From positions 1-64,000 of the forward strand of contig NZ_JFBL01000001.1 in assembly GCF_000597725.1 (NCBI RefSeq): a stretch of DNA of 64,000 nucleotides. Direction: 5' to 3'. The notes under the pieces were generated by a model. That model saw only the letters and a program-made list of their open reading frames with translations. It made no database searches and was not told where the DNA came from. The stretch comes from Sulfurospirillum arcachonense DSM 9755. Its GTDB lineage: Bacteria; Campylobacterota; Campylobacteria; Campylobacterales; Sulfurospirillaceae. The position numbers and the translations under genes are program-made. This document shows, one piece after another, positions 27,783 through 36,179 of this stretch (position 1 is its first letter; each line of letters starts with the position of its first letter).

Positions 27783-27932
27783 GTAAATCCTTTAAACTTA
27801 ATTATAGTTAATATATATTTATTAACTGAATAATTTATGATACAATAGAATTATACATAAGTCAAATAGTATAATATATATAATTATTATAATTATTTTG
27901 TTATACTATAGAATAAAATTTGAAAAGGTATT

Positions 27933-28856
27933 ATGATGAATATTAAACAATTACAATTCATATTACAAGTAGTAAAAGAACAAAGTTTTACCAAAGCAGC
28001 ACAAAAACTTGGTGTTTCTCAACCATATCTAAGTCAGTATATCTCTCACATAGAAAGTCAAATGGGAATACTCTTATTTGATAGAGCAATCACACCTGTA
28101 AAATTAACTAATGTAGGTGAGGCTTTTTGTGAAAAAGCTAAAAAAATATTAGATATATATGATGATATGACTTTAGAATTAGATGATTATAATGGTATTA
28201 GATCTGGAAAAATTGTCATTGGAATAACACAAGCAGGTGCTGATTTTATTCCAAAAGTATTGCCAATTTTTCATAAAAAATTTCCAAATATTGAAATAAA
28301 AGTTAAAGAATGCAAAGCTCCAAAAGAAATAGAATCTTTAATACTAAATGGAGATATTGACCTTGGTATACTCCCGTTATTAGGTTCTTTGGAAAACCTA
28401 GACTATCAAGTAGTAGAAGAGAAGCGTATGCTATTAGCACTCCCAATTAAACACCCTTTAGCTAAAAAAATAAAAAAAAATAGTAATAATTTATATCCTT
28501 ACATATCTTTAAAATTACTCAAAGATGAACAATTTGTTCTTCCTGAAAAACCACAACAAATTCATCTTCAGCTTGACAAACCTTTTATAGATGCTGGGTT
28601 TGAGCCTAAAATATTTTGTACCACTCAATCTATGGACGTTGCAAATGCTATAGTAGCATCTGGTATGGGTATCTGTTTTACCTTACCTGAAATAATTCGT
28701 AATGATTTTGCAGATAAAATTACACTTTTCCAAATTGATGAAAAGCATACATTAAAACAGATGGTTATGGCATATAGAAAAGGAAAATATCTCCCTAAGA
28801 TAGTAAAAGAATTCCTTACAGTTTCAAAAAGAATATTATCTAAAAAAGAAAAATAA
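27933..28856 (+). CDS. LysR-family transcription regulator
   Basis: 307 residues. N-terminal winged helix (MNIKQLQFILQVVKEQSFTK, QPYLSQYISHIE) and a C-terminal periplasmic-binding-like effector domain (about 90-300). The closest style is CysB/CynR-like, but the ligand is unknown. Start may be either of two adjacent ATGs. The 150-base divergent region to the esterase is almost pure A+T and includes ATAATTATTATAATTAT, a palindrome that could be a T-N11-A-type site. Confidence 0.92.
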   Translation: MMNIKQLQFILQVVKEQSFTKAAQKLGVSQPYLSQYISHIESQMGILLFDRAITPVKLTNVGEAFCEKAKKILDIYDDMTLELDDYNGIRSGKIVIGITQAGADFIPKVLPIFHKKFPNIEIKVKECKAPKEIESLILNGDIDLGILPLLGSLENLDYQVVEEKRMLLALPIKHPLAKKIKKNSNNLYPYISLKLLKDEQFVLPEKPQQIHLQLDKPFIDAGFEPKIFCTTQSMDVANAIVASGMGICFTLPEIIRNDFADKITLFQIDEKHTLKQMVMAYRKGKYLPKIVKEFLTVSKRILSKKEK

Positions 28857-28896
28857 CATATCTATTTTATTATGACTTTCATATATATTATACTAT

Positions 28897-28926
28897 TTGA
28901 CATATGTGAGTATATTCAAGTACAAT
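28897..28926 (+). promoter_or_regulatory. sigma70 promoter of the porin gene
   Basis: TTGACA (28897-28902), an 18-base spacer, then TACAAT (28921-28926), about 55 bases before the porin ATG. It is the best match to a consensus promoter that I found in the window. Confidence 0.65.
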
Positions 28927-28980
28927 TCTCTAATTCTTAAGTTGATATTAAATATATTAACTAAATAAAAAAGGGGACTT

Positions 28981-30318
28981 ATGAAAAAGATAAGATGTAG
29001 TCTTGCAGCATTAATTTGTTGTAGTATGGCAACTACAAGCGGTTTGGCAAGTGATTCTTTGCGTGATGCATTTACTAATGGTAAAGTGACTGGTGAGCTT
29101 AAGGCTTATTATTTTGATTTAGATGTTGATCAACCTAGCCGTGATGTTGATTTAGCTGCTTCAATTCTTGTTACAGGGGTTAAATTAGGATATAAAACAG
29201 ATTCTTATCATGGTTTTAAACTTGGTACTACTTTTCAATCAAGCTATGCACCATTTGCTGATGATGATGCAAAAAATCAATTTGGTGGCGATATGTATGG
29301 TTCTGGTGCTGTACTATCAGAAGCATATCTTGAGTACAATTTAAATAAAACAAATATTAAAGTAGGTCGCCAAGGGATAGGAAGATATACACCCCTTGTT
29401 AGAGGTAGTAGATCTCGTATGATTGAAGAGTCATTTGAAGGTGCTATGGTAACGAGTATGGAAGTACCTCAAACGGTATTATTAGCTGGATATATTTCAA
29501 AATTTCAAGCAAGAACAACAGTTGCTGGGAATGAATTAAAGTCTATAGCAAATATAGATAGTAGTATTTCTAAGTTTGAGAAAAAAATTGTTTTTTCAAA
29601 TCCTCTTACTATAGTTAAAGCTGTGCCGTTTGATGGTGCATATACTCTTGGTGCAATTAATAAATCAATCCCAAATACAGTATTAGTTGGTAACTATGTA
29701 AGAATTAATGATGTAGAAACTCTAACTAATTATACTCCTAGTGGTGTAATGGCAAAAGGTGATATTGACCTTTATTATGCAGAAGCATTATATACTATAC
29801 CTATGGATGGTTATAGATTTGGTCTTGATACAATGTATGTTGGATCACATATGGGTGGTGAATTAAATGCTATTGATCTTAGTGGTTATTACTTTGGTAT
29901 AAGAGCTAGTATAAAAGACTATAAAGGTTTTGGAGCTCAAATCGCATATGGTACAACTTCTGAAGATGATGGTGTAATCGATAGCTTTGGTAATGGCGGA
30001 ATGGTTTATACTGGAACTGAAATTGGAGGTCCTATCAATGAAATTGCAAAAGACACGGATTCTTATATAATTGGTCTTACATATGATTTTAATACTATTG
30101 GTTGGAAAGGCTTTAAAAGTGGAATCATGTATGGTTATGCAGAGCAAGATTTTAGTGACATAGAATCTACTTCGTATGTATTTACTGCAAATTATAATGT
30201 TCCTTCAGTAAAAGGTCTAAGTTTTGAGCTACACTATGAATCTATGACACAAGAACAAAATTCAGAAGATATAAATCAAAGAGACGAACTAAGATTTAGA
30301 GCAAGATATAGATTTTAA
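28981..30318 (+). CDS. OprD-like outer-membrane porin
   Basis: 445 residues with signal peptide ending near GLASD. Alternating amphipathic strands, SEAYLEYNLNKTNIKVGRQ and RGSRSRMIEESFEG are the typical marks of Campylobacterota OprD/Opr porins, and the protein ends in Phe (FRARYRF), the outer-membrane insertion signal. It should form a channel for small acids or other nutrients. Position after the LysR gene suggests a role with the esterase. AAGGGGA lies before the ATG and a strong hairpin follows the stop. Confidence 0.9.
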   Translation: MKKIRCSLAALICCSMATTSGLASDSLRDAFTNGKVTGELKAYYFDLDVDQPSRDVDLAASILVTGVKLGYKTDSYHGFKLGTTFQSSYAPFADDDAKNQFGGDMYGSGAVLSEAYLEYNLNKTNIKVGRQGIGRYTPLVRGSRSRMIEESFEGAMVTSMEVPQTVLLAGYISKFQARTTVAGNELKSIANIDSSISKFEKKIVFSNPLTIVKAVPFDGAYTLGAINKSIPNTVLVGNYVRINDVETLTNYTPSGVMAKGDIDLYYAEALYTIPMDGYRFGLDTMYVGSHMGGELNAIDLSGYYFGIRASIKDYKGFGAQIAYGTTSEDDGVIDSFGNGGMVYTGTEIGGPINEIAKDTDSYIIGLTYDFNTIGWKGFKSGIMYGYAEQDFSDIESTSYVFTANYNVPSVKGLSFELHYESMTQEQNSEDINQRDELRFRARYRF

Positions 30319-30348
30319 CTATTTGCATCCTTAAAATAAAAATTACAC

Positions 30349-30375
30349 GCATTCCAATAAAATTTATTGGAATGC
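30349..30375 (+). terminator. porin terminator
   Basis: GCATTCCAATAAA and TTTATTGGAATGC form a 12-13-bp stem shortly after the porin stop; the following tract is pyrimidine-rich. Confidence 0.8.
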
Positions 30376-30478
30376 CCTTCCTCTATTTAGACTCAAAAAT
30401 CTTGACTTTAATTAGACATCTACTATAATAAGAATAATAAATTTATATTAGGTATATAATACCTCAAAAGGAATTATT

Positions 30479-30991
30479 ATGAAAACTATACTCCGTTCTC
30501 TTCTCGTTGCTACTTTAGTAGCTGGAACACTTCAAGCTGGCAATATTACAAAACAAGAAGCTCTCAAAATTGTTACACCCTTCTACCAATTTTTAAGTGG
30601 CAAAGTCAGTGCGAAGGAAGTTCAACCTTCATTTGATAAAGATTGGAAGTCTTATTATGGAAATGGAGAAAAGGATTATCGTACTTTTAAACAAACTACT
30701 GGATTCTTGGGAAATGTATTTCGTAAAATGGTACCAAACCTAAAATGGGATATTATAGATACTAAAATGTCTGGTAACACTATCATTGTAAGAGGTGAAG
30801 GAAGTGGTACTGTAGCTGGTCCAGTTTTTATCACATCACCTGTAAAAAAAGGTAAAAGTTTTAAAATCATGAGTATTGATATGCATACGATCAAAAATGG
30901 TAAAGTAGTTAAAACATACCATATTGAAGACTATCGTACAGCATTTAAACAATTAGGTATTGTTAAACCATTTAAAAAAGCTAAAAAATAA
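30479..30991 (+). CDS. secreted SnoaL-like (NTF2-fold) protein
   Basis: 170 residues with signal peptide (MKTILRSLLVATLVAGTLQA). The mature part is a SnoaL/ester-cyclase-like NTF2 fold: FYQFLSGK near the start and IDMHTIKNGKVVKTYHIEDY near the end, the place of the family's His-Asp pair. Many such proteins have no known reaction. AAAGGAAT before the ATG; terminator follows. Monocistronic. Confidence 0.78.
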   Translation: MKTILRSLLVATLVAGTLQAGNITKQEALKIVTPFYQFLSGKVSAKEVQPSFDKDWKSYYGNGEKDYRTFKQTTGFLGNVFRKMVPNLKWDIIDTKMSGNTIIVRGEGSGTVAGPVFITSPVKKGKSFKIMSIDMHTIKNGKVVKTYHIEDYRTAFKQLGIVKPFKKAKK

Positions 30992-31000
30992 CAACTCAAA

Positions 31001-31021
31001 AGGTGGGTTTTACACTCACCT
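31001..31021 (+). terminator. terminator after the SnoaL-like gene
   Basis: AGGTGGG pairs with CTCACCT (one G-T pair) around TTTTACA. A TTACATGTAA palindrome begins five bases after it. Confidence 0.6.
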
Positions 31022-31108
31022 ACTTTTACATGTAATAATAACGGCATAATTTTGCATAGTTTTTAGATACAATACGATAAAAACAAGAAGTAGAATAAGG
31101 AAATATTT

Positions 31109-32413
31109 ATGTCGTTTGAAACACTAGGCTTAACGCCTGAAATCTGTACTGCTGTGAATGAGTTAGGCTATACAAAAGCAACACCTGTGCAAAAAAAAGT
31201 TATCCCTTTAGTATTAGATGGAAAAGATATCATGGCAACAGCACAAACAGGAACAGGTAAAACAGCAGCATATGCACTTCCTATTTTGCAGTTATTGTCT
31301 AAAAAAGAGATTAAAGAAAAAACAATAAGAGTTATAAGATCCCTTGTTTTAGTACCTACAAGAGAGCTTGCAGCACAAGTTGGAAAAAGTATTGAAGCTT
31401 ATGGGAAAAACTACAATTTAAAAAGTTGTGCAGTTTATGGTGGTGTTAAATTTACTCCACAAACTAAAAAACTTGAACGTGGTATTGATATTTTAGTAGC
31501 AACACCCGGGCGTTTATTAGAGCATATTAAACAAGATAATGTAGATCTTTCACATGTAGAAATAGTCGTATTTGATGAATCAGATAGGATTTTAGATATG
31601 GGATTTTGGGAAGAAATTGTAACTCTTTCAAATATGCTTCCAAAAAAACGTCAAACATTACTTTTTTCTGTTGAGCATAACAAATCTCTAAAAAGATTTT
31701 CTGAGTTAACTGTGATAAAACCAGTAAAAATCGATATCAACAATCAAGGTGATTTAGCAAAAAAAGTGAGACAAACTATCTATGTATGTGACGAAAATAA
31801 AAAATCAGCACTTTTATCATACATGATAGGCTCACGCAACTGGCATCAAGTATTGGTTTTTACAAAAACGAAAAAAAGTGCAGACGAAGTAGGTGCATAT
31901 CTTGAAGATAGTGGTTTAAAAACATTAATCTTACATGGTGATAAAGCTCATTCTAAACGTACTAAAGCACTTAAAGATTTTAAAGCTGGAACTATTCGTG
32001 TACTCGTAGCAACAGATATTGCATCCCGTGGTCTTGACATTGAAGAACTCCCTCATGTTATTAACTATGAACTTCCGGGAGATGCTGAAGACTACATTCA
32101 CCGTATAGGAAGAACCGGACGTGCAGGAAATGAAGGTGAAGCTATCTCTTTAGTTTGTAAAGAAGAAAAAAGTGTTTTAAAAGATATAGAAAGACTACTC
32201 AAATATGGGCTTAAAGTAGAATTTTTTGAAGGATTTGAGCCAAAAGACTGGGTAGAAAAAGAAGCGAGAAAACACACGCTTAGAGGAAAAATAGAGCGAA
32301 GCCAAGAAAAAAGAAGTAAAACTGCCAACAATGTAGCGGGCATGAGAAAGAAAAAAGCAAACGACAGAAATGCTCAAAAAAAGGCAACGCTTAGAAAAAG
32401 AAAGAAAAAGTAA
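31109..32413 (+). CDS. DEAD-box RNA helicase, RhlE-like, with altered motifs II and III
   Basis: 434 residues. Intact Q motif region (TKATPVQKK), motif I AQTGTGKT, Ia PTRELA, Ib TPGR and VI HRIGRTGRAG; the C-terminal 60 residues are a Lys/Arg-rich tail typical of RhlE. Motif II is DESD instead of DEAD, and motif III is SVE instead of SAT (LLFSVEHNKSL). The first keeps the catalytic acids; the second removes residues that couple ATP hydrolysis to unwinding. A role in ribosome assembly or RNA decay is usual for the family. Single gene with a clear terminator. Confidence 0.92.
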   Translation: MSFETLGLTPEICTAVNELGYTKATPVQKKVIPLVLDGKDIMATAQTGTGKTAAYALPILQLLSKKEIKEKTIRVIRSLVLVPTRELAAQVGKSIEAYGKNYNLKSCAVYGGVKFTPQTKKLERGIDILVATPGRLLEHIKQDNVDLSHVEIVVFDESDRILDMGFWEEIVTLSNMLPKKRQTLLFSVEHNKSLKRFSELTVIKPVKIDINNQGDLAKKVRQTIYVCDENKKSALLSYMIGSRNWHQVLVFTKTKKSADEVGAYLEDSGLKTLILHGDKAHSKRTKALKDFKAGTIRVLVATDIASRGLDIEELPHVINYELPGDAEDYIHRIGRTGRAGNEGEAISLVCKEEKSVLKDIERLLKYGLKVEFFEGFEPKDWVEKEARKHTLRGKIERSQEKRSKTANNVAGMRKKKANDRNAQKKATLRKRKKK

Positions 32414-32415
32414 AA

Positions 32416-32434
32416 AAAGGGGATTCTCCCCTTT
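32416..32434 (+). terminator. terminator after the DEAD-box gene
   Basis: AAAGGGGA, TTC loop, TCCCCTTT, then AATTTT: a textbook intrinsic terminator two bases after the stop. Confidence 0.88.
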
Positions 32435-32527
32435 AATTTTGAACAATATCCCAAAAAATTACTAGTATCCTTTATCATTTTAAAATTGTGATAGAATGCA
32501 AAATCATAACAGAAAGAAAGGTTGTCG

Positions 32528-33754
32528 ATGACTCATAACACTTTTTCTATTCGTGCCATTTCGCCTTTATTCCTTGCCATATCTTTTTTGGCATTAGGGT
32601 ATGGAATCATTTTTACTTTCATAGGTATCTATCTTAAAGAGTCAGGAACTACTAATGCTAGTATAGGTGTTATCAATGCTTGCTTTTATTTAGGTTCTAT
32701 TCTAGCTTCTATTTTTAGCCAAAAAATTATTACTAACGTCGGGCATATACGAAGTTTTGCTACATTTGCCTCTGTTATGGTTGTTGCTTTTTTAATGCAT
32801 GCAGTTTTTTTCAATGAAATGTTATGGGCACTTTTACGATTTTTTTCTGGTTTTGCCTTTTATGCCTTATTGATTATTCTTGAGAGTTGGCTCAATGAAA
32901 AAAGCTCTCCAGAATCTAGGGGAACTGTTTTAGCAATTTATAGTATTACTTTTTATCTTTCAACTGCTGTTGGACAACTTTTTTTAAACTTAGGAGACAA
33001 CCTTAAACAACATCTTTTTACAATTGGTTCAGCGCTTATTCTTTGCTCTATTATCGTTATTTCATTAACCAAAATCAAAGAACCTTTTTTAGAACCCTTT
33101 GAAAGATATAGTTTTCCTAAAATCTATTCTGTTGTTCCTTTGGCTGTAACAGGAAGCTTTCTTGGTGGGATTTTTGTTAGTGGATTTTTCACCATGTTTC
33201 CTATTTATATCTTGAGTAAATTTGACTCCCTTGAAGTTGTATCATATTTTATGATTATAACATTGTGTGGAGGATTGATTTCTCAATGGCCCATAGGTAA
33301 ACTCTCGGATAAATACGGTAGACGTAAAGTGATATCCTCTAGTGCTTTTTTTACAGCTTTTTCCTCTCTTCTTTTTATTTTTTCTAGCTCTTCTATTATG
33401 CTCACTTATGTATGTGGGTTTTCATTGGGTATGACTATTTTTTCTATTTATCCTTTAAGTCTTGCTAGAGCAAATGATGTTGTTGATGAAAACAAAGATA
33501 TTGTAGAGATTACTCGAACACTCCTTTTTACTAATAGCATAGGTTCTTTTCTTTCCCCTTTACTCATAGGTATTTTATCGACTTACTTTGAGCACAGTAT
33601 GTTTATCATGTTTTTTATACTCAATATTTTCTTGGCTTTTTACGCTCTTTCTAAAGAGAAAGTTCCTGATGATGATATGAGTGAATATGTCAATGTACCA
33701 GTCGTTTCAGGAGCAGAACTCCCTCAGCTAGACCCAAGGCAAGATGCAGAATAG
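32528..33754 (+). CDS. MFS transporter (YcaD-like)
   Basis: 408 residues from the ATG at 32528, which has AAAGG six bases upstream; a TTG two codons earlier is possible. Twelve membrane helices. GKLSDKYGRRKV is the MFS loop 8-9 motif, and SGFAFYALLIILESWLNEK resembles the YcaD/YfkF group. Its function is presumably efflux or uptake of a small molecule, substrate unknown. A CTTTACATGTAAAG palindrome begins at the stop codon. Confidence 0.88.
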   Translation: MTHNTFSIRAISPLFLAISFLALGYGIIFTFIGIYLKESGTTNASIGVINACFYLGSILASIFSQKIITNVGHIRSFATFASVMVVAFLMHAVFFNEMLWALLRFFSGFAFYALLIILESWLNEKSSPESRGTVLAIYSITFYLSTAVGQLFLNLGDNLKQHLFTIGSALILCSIIVISLTKIKEPFLEPFERYSFPKIYSVVPLAVTGSFLGGIFVSGFFTMFPIYILSKFDSLEVVSYFMIITLCGGLISQWPIGKLSDKYGRRKVISSSAFFTAFSSLLFIFSSSSIMLTYVCGFSLGMTIFSIYPLSLARANDVVDENKDIVEITRTLLFTNSIGSFLSPLLIGILSTYFEHSMFIMFFILNIFLAFYALSKEKVPDDDMSEYVNVPVVSGAELPQLDPRQDAE

Positions 33755-33768
33755 CTTTACATGTAAAG
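33755..33768. repeat. dispersed palindrome CTTTACATGTAAAG
   Basis: Perfect 14-bp palindrome one base after the MFS stop codon; longest form of the dispersed family. Confidence 0.92.
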
Positions 33769-34013
33769 TATCGCCAATTATAAGCTGATATTTTGTAAGC
33801 TATACTCATGCTACATACTTCTTATATACTCTGTCTTAGAGTCTATCCTTTTAAATTTTACTGCATGTAAACTAGTCACACAATAATTTAAAAGTTTAGA
33901 GGGTTATTGGAAAAAAGTTACCTCATAGTCAGCTTACGGAGGTGCTGAACAATGGTATATGCGTAATGAATCAATGTATCTACAAAATGGCATAAAAACA
34001 TGATTCTAGTATT

Positions 34014-34166
34014 GGGGTATAAAGACGTTTTTACGTCTGAAAGAAGGGATTTCCAAAGTATGTGGGTGTGTGCCTACTAGCAAACGCTTGTAGATGAGCG
34101 TTATCGCCGTCTATCCCCTCAACTCGGCTTTCAAAATGAATAAAACTGAGGGAAATAACTGGAGAG
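34014..34166 (+). promoter_or_regulatory. structured mRNA leader with competing helices (riboswitch-like)
   Basis: The 417 bases between the MFS gene and the HbpS/GlcG gene hold no supported ORF, but the last 160 are highly structured. GGGG-ATA-GACG (34014-34027) can pair with CGTC-TAT-CCCC (34108-34118), closing a junction with hairpins GTGGG/CCTAC (34062-34077) and AACGCT/AGCGTT (34083-34102). Alternatively AGACGT folds with ACGTCT (34023-34038), and CCCTCA (34116-34121) with TGAGGG (34147-34152), nine bases before the ribosome-binding site. I do not recognise a known riboswitch class. Upstream of it, 33908-33950 also shows ACCTC/GAGGT pairing. Confidence 0.5.
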
Positions 34167-34171
34167 TACAA

Positions 34172-34660
34172 ATGGTTAATTTTAAAAAGAAGTTCTTAGT
34201 CACAGTATTGTTAAGCTTTGCCTTATTGAGTTCTAGTAGCCTAATGGCAAAGGGAAATGTTGGAATTACCTTAGACCAAGCAACGGTAATTGTTAAAGCT
34301 GCTAAAGCACAAGCTTTAAAACAAGGGACATTAATGAACATTGCAGTTGTTGATGCTGGTGCAAACCTTACAGCATTTGTCCGTATGGATGGTGCTTTTA
34401 TGGGGAGTATAGATATCTCTATAAAAAAAGCAAAAACTGCAAGACTTTTTAATATGCCTACAGGAAAATTAGGTGAGCTAGCACAACCTGGTAAACCTTT
34501 GTATAACATTGAATTCTCAAATAATGGACTTATTACATTTCCTGGTGGTGTGCCATTAAAAGATAAAGAGGGTAACATCATCGGTGCTATTGGTGTTAGT
34601 GGAAGTAGTGTAGAAAACGATCACGAAGTTGCTATGGCTGGTGCTGCTGCACTAAAATAA
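34172..34660 (+). CDS. HbpS/GlcG-family secreted protein
   Basis: Start chosen at 34172: GGAGA is seven bases upstream and a signal peptide follows ([19 protein letters not shown]); a longer frame from 34094 has no site. 162 residues. The single HbpS/GlcG domain shows [47 protein letters not shown] and [20 protein letters not shown]. Family members include a heme-binding sensor protein of Streptomyces and proteins of glycolate or propanediol clusters. Role here unknown. Its expression is likely governed by the structured leader. Confidence 0.87.
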   Translation: MVNFKKKFLVTVLLSFALLSSSSLMAKGNVGITLDQATVIVKAAKAQALKQGTLMNIAVVDAGANLTAFVRMDGAFMGSIDISIKKAKTARLFNMPTGKLGELAQPGKPLYNIEFSNNGLITFPGGVPLKDKEGNIIGAIGVSGSSVENDHEVAMAGAAALK

Positions 34661-34671
34661 TAGCTATCATT

Positions 34672-34701
34672 TAGACAGGTTAGATTAACATAGCCTGTCT
34701 A
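34672..34701. terminator. bidirectional terminator
   Basis: TAGACAGG and CCTGTCTA form an 8-bp stem between the convergent HbpS-like and DUF2779 genes, two bases from the latter's stop. Confidence 0.65.
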
Positions 34702-34703
34702 CT

Positions 34704-36179
34704 TTACACTTCCTTCAACTTTTTCAAAATCTTCACCATCGCCAAAGTATCTAACTCACAGTAAGCCAAGAGTTGTTTTCTTATCTCTTTTTGCTCCTGC
34801 TCACTCTTTACATGTAAAGATGCAAATGCCCTCATAGCTTGGCTTCCGTTTTGTATGCCTTCTAACTCTTTGTAGGCTTTTTCAAACTCAGGAACAAGTG
34901 CTGGTAAGACGTACTTTATAGAGTAACTTCCTTGCATACTTGGAGTTACGAAGTGCTTTTTTTGAAAAGGAGTCATCAAGTCTTTCATGTTTTCATGGAT
35001 ATGCATAAGATGTTCACTCAAGTCTTCAAACTGCTCGGCAAGTCTTTTTATGACACCTTTTTCAAAACTCATATTGTACGCTAAAGTGTTTACATGTAAA
35101 GGTATGTTTTTGACTAACTGTTCTGCTAAAGCACGTCTAGGGTCAACACCCACATCTGCTAAAAACTCATAATGCTCCAAAACCCCATCACTATGCTCTA
35201 CATGTAAAGAGTATTGAAATGGTATCTGTTGGTATGGACTGATGCCTTTGAAAAGTGGCACAGCTTGTTGGTAAGTCTCAAAGTCTAAATGATAAAGCGG
35301 ATAGGACAAACTCTCACAAAACTCTTTGATAGCCTTTACATGTATATGTGTTTCACCTGATTTGTAGTTTTGTACTGCACTGCTTTGTTTTGGAGTCATA
35401 GCAAAGTCTTCTGGCACATCTTTTATATCTACTATGCCTTGCTCGTACAACTCTATCTGCTTTTTGCTCCCAAGGTTAAAAATGTTAAAAACACTATACT
35501 CAGGGATATTTCTCTGTATCTTCCAGCAATACTCTTTTGCATCGCACTCATAAGGACTTTTACAATGCTTTCCAATCTCTATGTCAGGTTCGTTCTCTTT
35601 GTCATCAAGATAAGCTTTAAACTCGCTCAAATGACTAGGTATATCATGTTGTAAAGCTCTCACCTCTTCGCTCACATCTACCACACAAAACAACTCTTTT
35701 AAATCCAACTCATCGCCTCTTAAATAAGAGTTGTTTACATGTACCACATAAGCTTCTTTTACACAAAAACCAAGATGAGCGAGAACATAGTACTGGATAG
35801 AGACATCATGAAGATATATATCTTTGAGTCCCGTTGAGCTTTTTACTTCGTAGAGTGATACTTCACAACCTTTTACATGTAAGACATCTACCATAACCAA
35901 AATACCACCGTAGTTAAACGTAGCCTCGTAGATATACTCTACTCCTTCATCGATAAGTCTTTGTGTCGTAGCTATCATCTCATCGTAGTTTTTAGAGTAA
36001 GGCACTTCCTTGCCACCAGCAAAAAGCTCACAAGCCAAATCCCCGACTACATTTCCCGTCTCAAATACTGCCTTGGCTGACTCGTCAGGTGGAGTAAGGA
36101 CTTCGGGCTTGTACTTTTTTAGCCATAGAGATTTTGGGCACTGGATGGCTCTGGTGTAAAGGGATTTTGATAAGTTCAT
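34704..36179 (-). CDS. DUF2779 protein: Cas4-like nuclease fused to a DEDD-type exonuclease domain
   Basis: 491 residues. The N-terminal half looks like a PD-(D/E)XK nuclease with an iron-sulfur cluster: first Cys in AIQCPKSLW, catalytic strand VSLYEVKSST, and three Cys in CKSPYECDAKEYC near residues 207-219. The C-terminal half (about 290-490, DUF2779) has YHLDFET and AYCELDTLAM, as in ribonuclease-H-like 3'-5' exonucleases. Function not established; the fold suggests DNA or RNA processing. Its start overlaps the MFS stop as ATGA. The gene carries six TTTACATGTAAA-type motifs in 1.5 kb, the densest cluster of the window. Confidence 0.82.
   Translation of the reverse strand: MNLSKSLYTRAIQCPKSLWLKKYKPEVLTPPDESAKAVFETGNVVGDLACELFAGGKEVPYSKNYDEMIATTQRLIDEGVEYIYEATFNYGGILVMVDVLHVKGCEVSLYEVKSSTGLKDIYLHDVSIQYYVLAHLGFCVKEAYVVHVNNSYLRGDELDLKELFCVVDVSEEVRALQHDIPSHLSEFKAYLDDKENEPDIEIGKHCKSPYECDAKEYCWKIQRNIPEYSVFNIFNLGSKKQIELYEQGIVDIKDVPEDFAMTPKQSSAVQNYKSGETHIHVKAIKEFCESLSYPLYHLDFETYQQAVPLFKGISPYQQIPFQYSLHVEHSDGVLEHYEFLADVGVDPRRALAEQLVKNIPLHVNTLAYNMSFEKGVIKRLAEQFEDLSEHLMHIHENMKDLMTPFQKKHFVTPSMQGSYSIKYVLPALVPEFEKAYKELEGIQNGSQAMRAFASLHVKSEQEQKEIRKQLLAYCELDTLAMVKILKKLKEV
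34806..35883. repeat. cluster of six TTTACATGTAAA-type palindromes inside the DUF2779 gene
   Basis: Copies begin near 34806, 35088, 35199, 35335, 35733 and 35872; three keep the exact core TTACATGTAA. In the gene's frame most are read as LHVK or LHVN/LHVE. Confidence 0.88.

Noticed and set aside
34094-34171. Upstream extension of the HbpS/GlcG protein
   Set aside because: No Shine-Dalgarno site at 34094, and the signal peptide and GGAGA site support the start at 34172; the extra part overlaps the RNA structure.
34704-36179. Cas4 of a CRISPR system
   Set aside because: Cysteines and nuclease motif recall Cas4, but there is no CRISPR array or other cas gene in the window, and the C-terminal DUF2779 domain differs.
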